From Bradyrhizobium manausense (lineage in GTDB: Bacteria; Pseudomonadota; Alphaproteobacteria; Rhizobiales; Xanthobacteraceae), in contig NZ_JAFCLG010000032.1 of assembly GCF_018129685.1 (NCBI RefSeq), positions 1 through 46,260 of the forward strand: 46,260 bases of DNA, in the 5' to 3' direction. The notes beneath the pieces were generated by a model. The model saw nothing but the letters and a program-made list of their open reading frames with translations. It ran no database searches and had not been told where the DNA came from. Shown one piece after another: positions 1 through 7,854 of this stretch; within the stretch, counting starts at the first letter, position 1; the number at the start of each line of letters is the position of its first letter. A program made the position numbers and the translations under genes.

Positions 1-2
1 CC

Positions 3-203
3 GGCACGTATTACATCGGCGGACTCGCCGACTACAATAATGCGATTTCGGAGAGCAACGAGGCCAACAACAATCACAATGTTACGCAAATCTCTGTTGT
101 TGCCGCATCCTCCCCGGCGCAGGACCTGACCGGCGGCAGTACAGACCACGCCGATCCGGGATTTCATTTTGTCGACCCGACAGGACACTTCATTATAGTC
201 TGA
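3..203 (+). CDS. C-terminal fragment of CARDB-like exported protein
   Basis: The window opens inside a reading frame that runs to TGA at 201-203, giving 66 residues of a C-terminus. The segment GTYYIGGLADYNNAISES followed by an Asn-rich stretch (NEANNNHN) resembles the end of a CARDB-type (cell-adhesion-related, Ig-like) domain, in which a YYIGAIADYNN-like strand precedes a conserved SNE-N motif. Such domains occur in secreted or surface proteins, often several per protein. The tail ends in a short hydrophobic HFIIV. The start and the rest of the protein lie outside the window, so a function beyond 'probable secreted adhesin or protease-like protein' cannot be given. Confidence 0.6.
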   Translation, partial: GTYYIGGLADYNNAISESNEANNNHNVTQISVVAASSPAQDLTGGSTDHADPGFHFVDPTGHFIIV

Positions 204-313
204 CCTCTCTTGGGGGCCGATGTTGGGTTGATGGTCTGCAGACGTGGTTGTTGCCCCTATCCACCTGTGATGACCAACGGGTGGCCAAGCTATGTCTTTG
301 ATTTATCGTTGAT

Positions 314-1846
314 ATGCAGCTTGAGCGCCGCATGAACGCCACCGGCCGCCTTCGCCGCCTCATTCATGGCTGGTCTGCGAATGTGGTCCAGATGCTGCTT
401 GGCCTGACCCAGCAGCTCGTTTTGATTCCGGCGTTTTTGCATTTCTGGACCGGCGATCTGCTCGCGGCCTGGCTCGCGCTCTATGCGGCCGGAAGCCTCG
501 TCGTCGTCGCCGATGCCGGCCTGCAGCTTCGCGCCATCAACCGCTTTCTCGCGTTCAAGGCCTGCGTCGATTGCGACGGACGTACGGCGACTTTCTACGC
601 GCGCATGATGCGGCTCTATTTGGCGATCGTCGTCGGGCTCGGCGTCCTGCTGATTGCGGCTACCGAGCTGTTTCCGCCGGCGGCAGTCCTCGGATTTCAC
701 GACACGCAGGGCTTCGACGTCGCGATGATCGTCATGACCGTCGGCACGCTGCTCGCTCTTCCGGCCAACCTCGTCTCCGGGCTCTATCGCGTGCGCGGCA
801 AATACAGCCGCGCGGTGTGGTCGCAGAATGTCGCGCTGCTGGTCGGACAAATCGGGCAGCTCATCGCGGTCGCATGGCTCGGCAGCCTGCTTGCGGTCGC
901 CGTCACCTTCGTCGCCACGCAGATCCTGTTCGCGCTGTTCCTGGTCGTCTACGACGCCCCGCGCCAGCTGCCATTCCTGAAGCGTAGACGCGCGGTCGCG
1001 TCGTTTCGATGGACTGCCGGGCAATTCCGTCTTGCGCTGCCATTCGCCGTTGCCAATCTGACGGAGATCGCACTCGCCAATGCGCCGATGCTGCTGGTGA
1101 GCGCGATGGTTGCCGATCGCGTGGCGGTGGCGCAATGGGGCTTGATCCGCGTGATCTCGAGCTTCCTGCGCGGCATCTGCATCCAGATGACATTGCCGAT
1201 CGGCGCGGAGCTCGGCCACGATTTTGCGATCGGCGACATGGTGCGGTTGCGCGGCCTCTATGCCTACGGATCGCTGTTCATCACCGCGATGGCCAGCCTG
1301 ATCGTTGGCGGGCTGTTGCCGTTCTGGTCGGACTTCTTTGCATTGTGGACGCATGGCAGCATTCCCGACGATGCCGCACTCGCCGTCACGCTGCTGATAG
1401 GTTCGGCAGTCGTCGCGCCTTCCCTGATGGCCCTCGGCTTCGCCAACCACAGCAATCGCGGAGACCTTCTGGTGCGGACCAAGGGCGTACAGTTAGGCGT
1501 TTTCCTGGTTCTGTCGGCGGTGCTGATTCCCCGGCTCGGTCCGCTCGGTGCCGCAATCGCGATCGTCGCAAGCGACCTGACCCAGTTCGGAATCCTGACG
1601 CTCGCGATCGTGCGCCAGACGCTGTCCCATCCGGTCCGCCACATGCTGGTCCTGGTCGCGACCATGGCCACGATCATCCTCGGCGGATGGGGTCTCGGAT
1701 CCGCGATCCGGGATATCGTGCCGGGAGCAGGGCTGCTGCGTTTCCTGGCCGAGTGCACGATCTGGCTCGTGGTCGCCGCCATCGCGGCCAGTCCGCTTCT
1801 GATGCAGCGGGTGCGTGCGCGGGTGCTGGCGGCGGTGCCGAACTAG
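314..1846 (+). CDS. Wzx-type polysaccharide flippase (first of two)
   Basis: A 510-residue polytopic membrane protein with roughly a dozen hydrophobic segments spread along its length and no large soluble domain. This is the profile of the MOP/MATE-type Wzx family that moves undecaprenyl-diphosphate-linked repeat units across the inner membrane. An early basic stretch (RLRRLIHGW) leads into the first helix, followed by a loop typical of the family. ATG starts are possible at 314 and 332, and neither has a strong ribosome-binding site. It is transcribed towards the minus-strand glycosyltransferase at 1983-3200, with a palindromic repeat between them. A second flippase-like protein lies at 12774-14165. 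Membership of the flippase superfamily is fairly secure. The substrate is unknown. Confidence 0.75.
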   Translation: MQLERRMNATGRLRRLIHGWSANVVQMLLGLTQQLVLIPAFLHFWTGDLLAAWLALYAAGSLVVVADAGLQLRAINRFLAFKACVDCDGRTATFYARMMRLYLAIVVGLGVLLIAATELFPPAAVLGFHDTQGFDVAMIVMTVGTLLALPANLVSGLYRVRGKYSRAVWSQNVALLVGQIGQLIAVAWLGSLLAVAVTFVATQILFALFLVVYDAPRQLPFLKRRRAVASFRWTAGQFRLALPFAVANLTEIALANAPMLLVSAMVADRVAVAQWGLIRVISSFLRGICIQMTLPIGAELGHDFAIGDMVRLRGLYAYGSLFITAMASLIVGGLLPFWSDFFALWTHGSIPDDAALAVTLLIGSAVVAPSLMALGFANHSNRGDLLVRTKGVQLGVFLVLSAVLIPRLGPLGAAIAIVASDLTQFGILTLAIVRQTLSHPVRHMLVLVATMATIILGGWGLGSAIRDIVPGAGLLRFLAECTIWLVVAAIAASPLLMQRVRARVLAAVPN

Positions 1847-1942
1847 CATGATCCGGAAAAGTGCGAAGCGGTTTTCCGGAACGATCATGCGCAAACAACA
1901 ATCCAAAGCGCGATGACGATTCATCCAAATCTCATCGCGCTT
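1846..1942. repeat. Paired palindromic intergenic repeat (Bradyrhizobium-type)
   Basis: Two adjacent inverted repeats fill the space between convergent genes. The first has left arm GCATGATCCGGAAAA (1846-1860) and right arm TTTTCCGGAACGATCATGC (1872-1890), with a 3-nt bulge. The second has perfect 11-bp arms AAGCGCGATGA (1906-1916) and TCATCGCGCTT (1932-1942) around a 15-nt loop. The left arm starts on the last base of the flippase stop codon. The structure could act as a bidirectional terminator. I recognise it as the kind of short dispersed palindrome that recurs between genes in Bradyrhizobium and relatives, but I see only one copy here. Confidence 0.65.
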
Positions 1943-1982
1943 CAGCGCATCCGGCCCACGGTCCTTGTCGCTCGCGCGGGCG

Positions 1983-3200
1983 TCAGTAGATCTGGGGGTA
2001 GCGGCGGTATCGCAGCCGCATCAGATGCCTGGCCAGCTGGCGATGTCCCTCGTCGATCCGTTCGGCGAAATAGGCGAGCCGCTCCTTGCCGGCGGCGGCG
2101 AGCCGGGAGCGCTCCTCGGCCGAGCCGACCTTGACGATGGCCCTGGCCAGCGATGCAGGATCATCGTAGTCGAATAGAATCGCTGCGTCGCCGGCTTGCG
2201 CCGCCAATGCTTCCGGATAGATGACGGGCGTTCCGACCGCCCAGGCTTCCAAGGGGGGGAGGTTGGTCGGACCAAAATAGGTAGCCATCACCAAGGCATT
2301 TGCAGCGCGATAGAGGGCAGCAAGCTCCGTGGAGGGGACGAAGCCAAGGATACGGACGGAATCTTCAAGCTTGTGCTGGGCGACAAGTGCCTCGAAAGTG
2401 GATCGTGCACCAGGATCGGAGCCGCACAGCACCAGCTTATGCTTGTGCCCTTGATCTCTCAGCAGGCGCATGGCGAGCAGGATGGTCGCATGGTTCTTAT
2501 GCGACCAAAACTGTGCAGGGTAAAACAGATAGCCTGGCTCCAGGCCGTATCTGCTCAAAATCGCAGAATCCTGTTCCCGTGTTGCCTCGTCCGCGTTCGC
2601 CCGGGTGACGTAAGGTGATGGCGAAAGAGGAATGCAGACGGCGCGGTCCCGCGTCATCGCATAACGAAAACATAATTTATCGATGATCTCCTCGGCGTTC
2701 GTGATGACAAGGGCGGCTTTGGTGCAAGCGCTGCGCCAAACGATTTCCCGTCGCTCGAACTGGGCGAATTCGCGTACTTCGTCGAATTCCGGGCTATCAC
2801 GGTGGCAGCCGTCGAAGATCGTGATGATGAAGGGCAGCTTGTAGAGCACCAGATTCCAGTTGGAGGTGGTGGTGAAGTAGACGATATCGACGCCGGCGTT
2901 CCGCAGCTTTTTCTCGAACGGCGCGCAGGCGCGCAGGCCGTATTGCAGGAGATCGAACGGTCCCAGGTATTTGAGGAACAAGAACAGGCGGTCGAGCCAG
3001 TTGAGTTTCAGATACACGCTGGTGATGCCGAGTTCGGCAAGGATCGCAACGTTATCGCGCAGCGTCGTGAATACGGTGACCTCCAGGCCGACGGTTCTGC
3101 CCCAGTCGTGCATCCACATGATGTCGGTGAGCGACTGCTGGAAACCGCCGCCGACGTCGAGCGGAAGTTCGAGGAACACGCCAATGTGATAGCGTTTCAT
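1983..3200 (-). CDS. GT4-family glycosyltransferase
   Basis: A 405-residue cytoplasmic protein with the GT-B two-domain layout. The N-terminal half has MKRYHIGVFLELPLDVGGG at its start, typical of retaining GT4 enzymes. The C-terminal half carries the nucleotide-sugar donor site: YPAQFWSHKNH near residue 230, a region like GFVPSTELAALYR, and FGPTNLPPLEAWAVGTP near 315-332, which corresponds to the E-x7-E region. It most likely adds one sugar to a lipid-linked repeat unit. It stands alone on the minus strand, because a rho-independent terminator at about 3538-3573 closes the upstream gene, so it should have its own promoter in 3201-3537. Donor and acceptor are not predictable. Confidence 0.8.
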   Translation of the reverse strand: MKRYHIGVFLELPLDVGGGFQQSLTDIMWMHDWGRTVGLEVTVFTTLRDNVAILAELGITSVYLKLNWLDRLFLFLKYLGPFDLLQYGLRACAPFEKKLRNAGVDIVYFTTTSNWNLVLYKLPFIITIFDGCHRDSPEFDEVREFAQFERREIVWRSACTKAALVITNAEEIIDKLCFRYAMTRDRAVCIPLSPSPYVTRANADEATREQDSAILSRYGLEPGYLFYPAQFWSHKNHATILLAMRLLRDQGHKHKLVLCGSDPGARSTFEALVAQHKLEDSVRILGFVPSTELAALYRAANALVMATYFGPTNLPPLEAWAVGTPVIYPEALAAQAGDAAILFDYDDPASLARAIVKVGSAEERSRLAAAGKERLAYFAERIDEGHRQLARHLMRLRYRRYPQIY

Positions 3201-3537
3201 CGTTCAGCGCCCACTCGTGTTTCTGGCTTCGGCAGCAAGGCGCAGCGGCTGGCCGATCGAAACCCGCCGGAGTCCGACGTCGTGCCGACTCTGAACGGAC
3301 ACCCGCGGTACGTTCGGTGTGATTCGTAGGCAGACCACTTCGTCAAGCGATCCTCCTCGTCCATGAGTATGTCATTCACGCGAATGCTCGAGCTGACTTT
3401 CGACGCTTTGAGGTTGTGCGATCCAGCGCGAATTGAAGCGTTCGGCACTTGATCCGCTGGATACGCACTTGGAGAGAATGATCTAGGTAAGGTTGCTCGC
3501 CGAATCTGAAATGATCGACGTGTGCCATCCGGGCCCT
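3201..3537. other. Non-coding gap upstream of the GT4 gene
   Basis: This stretch between the GT4 start and the terminator of the next gene is less GC-rich than its surroundings. No frame shows convincing coding character; the open frames across it are short and without recognisable motifs. It presumably contains the promoter for the minus-strand gene at 1983-3200, but I could not pick a convincing -35/-10 pair. Confidence 0.4.
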
Positions 3538-3573
3538 TAAATAAAAAAGGCGCCATTGAAGTGACATGGCGTC
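3538..3573 (-). terminator. Rho-independent terminator
   Basis: Read on the minus strand, GACGCCAT (3573-3566) pairs with ATGGCGCC (3556-3549) around a 9-nt loop, with one G-U-type mismatch. It is followed directly by the T-rich run CTTTTTTATTTAAG (plus-strand A-tract 3538-3548). It lies about 65 nt after the stop of the CgeB-like gene (3637) and should end the minus-strand transcript that begins at the Wzy-like gene. Confidence 0.8.
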
Positions 3574-3636
3574 TATCAAGCGCAGGCACTTTGGCTATTT
3601 TGATTCGTACCGTCAAGGGCGGAGGACTCGCGACTT

Positions 3637-4815
3637 TCAGCTCACAAATCGAAGAATGTCCTCGATCCGCCGCCTGAATGTATGGGTCGAAAGTGTCCGC
3701 GCCTGTCCTGCGGCAGCAATTGCGCAGCGCTCGTCTTCGTTCCCAAGATAGCGATCGATCAGCGTGAGACAGTCGTCGGCCGTGTGCCAAGCCGCGACCT
3801 CGCTGCCGATATCGAACAGTGTGTGAAGGTTGTCCTTGAAGTCGGTCAGCAGGAACGTGCCGGCGCCGGTCGCCTCGAACAGCCGCGCGTTGCCGGCCTC
3901 GCGGCCGGCCTGGTCGATGTGCGAATTGAGCGTCAGGCGCGAGGCCCGTAGCGCCTGGTACATCTCCACGCCCCAGACCTCGCCTTGATAGCAGCGGTGC
4001 AGCGGCGACGATGCGGGTAGGTTCTGCAGGCCGCTGCCATAGAGCTTCAGGTCGTATTTCCGCGCCACCGCTTCAAGCTGTGCGACCCGCTGCTGGTGAT
4101 CCGCCGACACCGCCCCGACGAAGGAGATGTCGATGCTGCGCTCGGGCGCGGGCGGAAGACGCTCGAGGATCTCAGGTTCGAAGGCCAGATGAACCACCTC
4201 GGACCTGACGCCAACGCCGCGGAAGGACTCAACGACCCGGAGAAGCTGCGAGATCATCAGATCATAGGCCGACCAATCCTCGCCGCGCGAGGGGACAATG
4301 CCGACCTGTCCGATCAGTGTCGGCCGCCCGAGGCCCTTGATCCGCCGCGCCAGGCGCGCGTCGACATGGAAGACGTCCTGGTTCAGGACGAGGTCCGGCT
4401 TGAAGTCCTCGATCTGCGCAAGCAGGATCTCTTCCGCCTGCGCATCGAGCCGTGGGCTCAAGCCCACTTTTCGTGCCAGTGGCCTGAGGATCGGCTTGAA
4501 TGGCGCGATCATGCGTTGAAGCGAGCCGGGGATCGCTCGCCGTTGCGCCTCGTTGCCCGGCTCCGGGGGCTGTTCGAAAGCAAGCCCGTGTTCGCGCGCC
4601 CAAGCTGCGCGCATCCAGGGATTGTTGACGTGAATGTCGGCGGCGACATGCCCAGCGGCCGCGAAGTTGCGCGAGTAGAAATCGGCAACGCCGAACAGGC
4701 TGGCATTGCGCGCCGCCATCTGCGTCGCGTAAGCCGCGCCGGCAAGATCGGGCGTGCGGCGGTACAGCCAGGTCAGGAAGCGCGGATAGTCGGCGTTGAG
4801 GATGAGGACACGCAT
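3637..4815 (-). CDS. CgeB-like glycosyltransferase
   Basis: A 392-residue soluble protein starting MRVLILNADYP. The N-terminal half resembles the DUF3880/CgeB-type domain found in predicted glycosyltransferases of GT-B fold. The C-terminal third has the matching Glyco_trans_1_2-like pattern: a SRLTLNSHID stretch, then NARLFEATGAGTFLLTDF, then a loop ending in AWHTADDC, which is typical of this family. It lies 4 nt downstream of the Wzy-like gene, so the two are probably co-transcribed and end at the terminator near 3550. A cytoplasmic role in building or modifying the repeat unit is inferred. The sugar is unknown. Confidence 0.75.
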   Translation of the reverse strand: MRVLILNADYPRFLTWLYRRTPDLAGAAYATQMAARNASLFGVADFYSRNFAAAGHVAADIHVNNPWMRAAWAREHGLAFEQPPEPGNEAQRRAIPGSLQRMIAPFKPILRPLARKVGLSPRLDAQAEEILLAQIEDFKPDLVLNQDVFHVDARLARRIKGLGRPTLIGQVGIVPSRGEDWSAYDLMISQLLRVVESFRGVGVRSEVVHLAFEPEILERLPPAPERSIDISFVGAVSADHQQRVAQLEAVARKYDLKLYGSGLQNLPASSPLHRCYQGEVWGVEMYQALRASRLTLNSHIDQAGREAGNARLFEATGAGTFLLTDFKDNLHTLFDIGSEVAAWHTADDCLTLIDRYLGNEDERCAIAAAGQARTLSTHTFRRRIEDILRFVS

Positions 4816-4819
4816 CGCG

Positions 4820-6169
4820 TCAATCTGCTCGTTCGCTTGTGTCTCGCGGCATCACGTACCACAGGAGAAACAGCACGACGGCTCCATGAGTCAGCATCAC
4901 AGTCGTGAACGGCACGTTCAGCAGGGTCTGCGGCAACAGTGCCGCGGATACGAGAACAATGCGCTGGGATGCGCCTGCGGACATGCCGTTGGCGACGGCG
5001 ATGACGATGCCGCATACGAGTGCAGAGATCGGGGCAAGCAGCGGGCCGACCGATGCAATGCCTTCGGTGGCGAAGAGCGAGGCGTTCATGTAGCCGCCGA
5101 TGCCAAACCAATTGTAAATGACGACTGCCAGCGGTTCCCGATAGGGGCAAGGCATGAGGGGCTTCAAATAGCTGATCTGACAGAAGTGCGTCAGATCGTG
5201 GGTGAAAAAGAACGCGTTGTAATAGTCCATCGCAAGCGAGGGTATGGCCACCATGCGAAGGTTCACCAGTTGGAAGACCGGCATCGCAAACCGCTCGGGC
5301 AATAGGCCGTACTGGTAAAGGGCGAACAGGACCACACCCGCGGCAGTCGGGAGCAGGAGGGACAGGATGACGGTGAGCCGCAAGCCGATGAACCGCGTCG
5401 CCACGAACATGAGGACGAGCCATGCCGGGGTAAAGAAAGCCTGCTTGCTCAATGTGACCGGAAAAAACAGCAACAGCAGGATGAGGACCGTGCCGGCCCG
5501 CCAGAGTTTTCCATGCACCGCGTAGCATGCGAACGCGAAGGGCAAGAGGGCCGTCGTTGCGACCCCAACCAAATAGTTCACCAGCGTCGGCGCGGTCAAA
5601 GCGTCGCGATACGTGTAGATGTCTCCAAGCGAGACGAGCCTGAAGTTGTAATACGCCCCGATCGCCGCCGCGGCGGCCCCGATCAGGACGATGCAGCCCA
5701 ATAGCCGCTCGAAAGCCTGCGGGGACAATGTCAGCAATCGCGGCAGGCTTGGCTGGTAGAGTGCGGGCAACAGGAATGCCACGGCGGAGGCTGCAGCCGA
5801 AAGGCCGCTCAGGCGATGGTTGTAATCGAGCTCGGTGAAGGTGTTCAGCCAGAGATAGCCGGCAACCATGACGAAGAGGTAGTAGCCGGCAAAAAAGCCG
5901 ATGCTGAAGCGGGCGCGGACGAACAAGATGGTCACGACGGCGAACGCTGCGACCGTGGCAATCGCCGCGGGTAGCCGCTCGTTGTCGAAGACAATGTAGT
6001 AGATCGGGTAGATGCGCGCGACGCAGATCAGCGAGATGCTGCCCAGGGCCAGGTGGCACAGGATGAGCAGCGCTATGCCGCGATTGTTGCCGCGCAAACG
6101 AAATCCGTCCGCAGCGCTGTGGTCCGTGAAGTCCGTGGGGGGCACCATGTGGCGGTTCGGATATCCCAT
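4820..6169 (-). CDS. Wzy-like O-antigen/polysaccharide polymerase (first of two)
   Basis: A 449-residue integral membrane protein with about ten to twelve hydrophobic segments. One longer polar loop lies between roughly residues 300 and 345 (DLTHFCQISYLKPLMPCPYR). That is the usual shape of Wzy polymerases and related O-antigen ligases, which have low sequence conservation, so the call rests on topology and context. ATG codons at 6169 and 6148 are both possible starts, without a clear ribosome-binding site. It is divergent from the WlbA-like gene across a 156-nt spacer. A homologous role is proposed for the protein at 14226-15794. WaaL-type ligase activity is the main alternative. Confidence 0.6.
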   Translation of the reverse strand: MGYPNRHMVPPTDFTDHSAADGFRLRGNNRGIALLILCHLALGSISLICVARIYPIYYIVFDNERLPAAIATVAAFAVVTILFVRARFSIGFFAGYYLFVMVAGYLWLNTFTELDYNHRLSGLSAAASAVAFLLPALYQPSLPRLLTLSPQAFERLLGCIVLIGAAAAAIGAYYNFRLVSLGDIYTYRDALTAPTLVNYLVGVATTALLPFAFACYAVHGKLWRAGTVLILLLLFFPVTLSKQAFFTPAWLVLMFVATRFIGLRLTVILSLLLPTAAGVVLFALYQYGLLPERFAMPVFQLVNLRMVAIPSLAMDYYNAFFFTHDLTHFCQISYLKPLMPCPYREPLAVVIYNWFGIGGYMNASLFATEGIASVGPLLAPISALVCGIVIAVANGMSAGASQRIVLVSAALLPQTLLNVPFTTVMLTHGAVVLFLLWYVMPRDTSERAD

Positions 6170-6230
6170 TCGAGGAACCCAAGCAATGTCTGAGGCACGC
6201 CCGAATGGGGATATTGGACGGTCTAAAACC

Positions 6231-6257
6231 TTGATTTATTCGGGCTTTTGTTAATAT
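6231..6257 (+). promoter_or_regulatory. Putative promoter for the wlb-like operon
   Basis: The divergent spacer 6170-6325 contains an AT-rich patch unusual for this GC-rich window. TTGATT (6231-6236) and TAATAT (6252-6257) are separated by 15 nt, about 70 nt before the start at 6326. The spacing is shorter than ideal, so the assignment is tentative. Confidence 0.3.
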
Positions 6258-6325
6258 AGGTCAGCCTGACCGGTGCGCTCAGAACCTTTCGTCACGAGCC
6301 CATCGAGGGGAAAGATCGAGGTCTC

Positions 6326-7387
6326 ATGGTTAGGTTCGGCCTGCTCGGATGCGGGCGTATCGCCAAACGCCACTCCGAGCTCCTCGGCGGCGGTATTATC
6401 GAAGGCGCTCGCCTGGTTGCGGTGTGCGATTCCGATCGTGCGCGGGCGGATGCGATCGCCGCGAGGTTCAATGTGTCCGCGTATGCCGATCTCAACGAGA
6501 TGCTCGCGCGCGACGACATTGACGCCGTCGCGGTCCTCACGCCGAGCGGGATGCACCCGCAGCATGCGATTGCCTGCGCGCGCGCGGGCAAGCATGTGGT
6601 GGTCGAAAAGCCTATGGCGCTGCGGCTGCAGGACGCCGACGACATGATCCGGGCCTGCGACGAGGCCGGCGTCAAGCTCTTCGTCGTCAAGCAGAACCGC
6701 TTCAACGTGCCGATCGTCAAGGCGCGCGAGGCGCTCGATGCCGGCCGCTTTGGAAAGCTCGTGCTCGGCACCGTCCGCGTGCGGTGGTGCCGGGACCAGG
6801 CCTATTACAATCAAGACGCCTGGCGAGGGACCTGGGCGCAGGACGGCGGCGTGCTGACCAACCAGGCCAGCCATCACATCGACATGCTGGAGTGGTTCTT
6901 CGGCGACGTGGTCAGCGTCCATGCGCGCAGCGCGACCGCGTTGGTGAAGATCGAGACCGAGGACACGGCGGTTGCAACGCTGAAGTTCCGCAATGGGGCA
7001 CTGGGAATCATCGAGGCCACGACCGCGGTGCGTCCGGCTGATCTCGAGGGCTCGCTCTCGATCCTGGGTGAGAAGGGAACGGTCGAGGTCGGCGGCTTCG
7101 CCATGAACCACATCCGCCACTGGCGTTTCGTCAACGAGCTGCCGTCGGACAAGGAGGTGATCGAAAAGTTTTCGGTCAACCCGCCGAACGTCTATGGCTT
7201 CGGCCATCAGGCCTATTATCAGCATGTGATCGAGTGTCTCGCTGACCGCGGTGCTGCTTTGGTCGACGGGCTTCAGGGCCGCAAGAGCCTGGAATTGATC
7301 TCGGCGCTCTACGAATCGATCGAGACCGGGCAGGAGGTGCCGCTTCACTTCGTGCCGCGCCGCAGCCGTCTGGGCATTGCCTCGTGA
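6326..7387 (+). CDS. Gfo/Idh/MocA dehydrogenase, WlbA/WbpB-like
   Basis: A 353-residue NAD-dependent oxidoreductase. The Rossmann motif GLLGCGRIA lies at residues 5-13, the family EKP motif (catalytic Lys) at 94-96, and a SHHID motif near 182-186 that supplies the active-site histidine. Sequence and length fit WlbA/WbpB, which oxidises the 3-OH of UDP-GlcNAcA as the first committed step towards UDP-2,3-diacetamido-2,3-dideoxy-glucuronic acid. The next gene starts with a GTGA overlap and encodes a matching N-acetyltransferase, followed by an aminotransferase, the same enzyme set as wlbABC/wbpBDE. The UDP-GlcNAc 6-dehydrogenase (WbpA-type) that makes the substrate is not in the window. The ATG at 6326 follows GAGGGGAAAGATCGAGG. 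Confidence 0.8.
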   Translation: MVRFGLLGCGRIAKRHSELLGGGIIEGARLVAVCDSDRARADAIAARFNVSAYADLNEMLARDDIDAVAVLTPSGMHPQHAIACARAGKHVVVEKPMALRLQDADDMIRACDEAGVKLFVVKQNRFNVPIVKAREALDAGRFGKLVLGTVRVRWCRDQAYYNQDAWRGTWAQDGGVLTNQASHHIDMLEWFFGDVVSVHARSATALVKIETEDTAVATLKFRNGALGIIEATTAVRPADLEGSLSILGEKGTVEVGGFAMNHIRHWRFVNELPSDKEVIEKFSVNPPNVYGFGHQAYYQHVIECLADRGAALVDGLQGRKSLELISALYESIETGQEVPLHFVPRRSRLGIAS

Positions 7388-7851
7388 GCGGCCCGGAGCG
7401 CCATCAGGTCGGGATACGGGACGTCAACTTCGGCATTGGCGTCAAGGTCGTCGAACCCTGCAACCTCTACGGTTGCACGATCGGCGATGGCTGCTTCATC
7501 GGGCCGTTTACCGAGATCCAGAAGGATGTCGTCGTCGGCGCCCGCACACGCGTGCAATCGCACAGTTTCGTCTGCGAGCTTGTCAGCATAGGCGAGGACT
7601 GCTTCATCGGCCACGGCGTGATGTTCATCAACGACACCTTTGCGGGCGGCGGTCCGGCGCGCGGTCGCAAGGAATTGTGGCGTGAGACCAGGATCGGCAA
7701 CAGGGTGTCGATCGGCTCGAATGCCACGATCATGCCGGTCACGATCGTGGACGACGTCGTGATCGGCGCGGGCTCGGTGGTGACCAGGGATATCGCCGTG
7801 GCCGGAACCTATGCCGGCAATCCTGCGCGCCTATTGACCTTGCGGAAGTGA
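7384..7851 (+). CDS. Hexapeptide N-acetyltransferase, WlbB/WbpD-like
   Basis: A 155-residue left-handed beta-helix acyltransferase. Repeated hexapeptides such as IGDGCFIGPF, VGARTRV, IGEDCFIGH and IGNRVSIGS run through most of the chain, and it ends in the usual AGNPAR segment. The length matches WlbB/WbpD, which acetylates the 3-amino group of UDP-GlcNAc(3NH2)A using acetyl-CoA. It starts with GTG inside the stop of the upstream dehydrogenase (GTGA overlap) and sits 3 nt before the aminotransferase gene, so the three are translated from one message. The specificity is inferred from neighbours rather than from any residue unique to this subfamily. Confidence 0.8.
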   Translation: MSGPERHQVGIRDVNFGIGVKVVEPCNLYGCTIGDGCFIGPFTEIQKDVVVGARTRVQSHSFVCELVSIGEDCFIGHGVMFINDTFAGGGPARGRKELWRETRIGNRVSIGSNATIMPVTIVDDVVIGAGSVVTRDIAVAGTYAGNPARLLTLRK

Positions 7852-7854
7852 CTG

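Noticed and set aside
290..1450. Long minus-strand frame opposite the first flippase
   Set aside because: Composition rich in Arg, Asp, Gln and His is typical of the antisense of a GC-rich membrane protein gene; no domain is seen.
3197..3790. Open frame of about 197 codons on the minus strand across the terminator
   Set aside because: It runs through the rho-independent terminator and overlaps the CgeB-like gene in another frame, with no family resemblance.
4773..6182. Alternative 469-residue frame on the same strand as the Wzy-like gene
   Set aside because: Rich in Arg, His and Pro with no membrane segments; it is the out-of-frame shadow of the polymerase-like gene.
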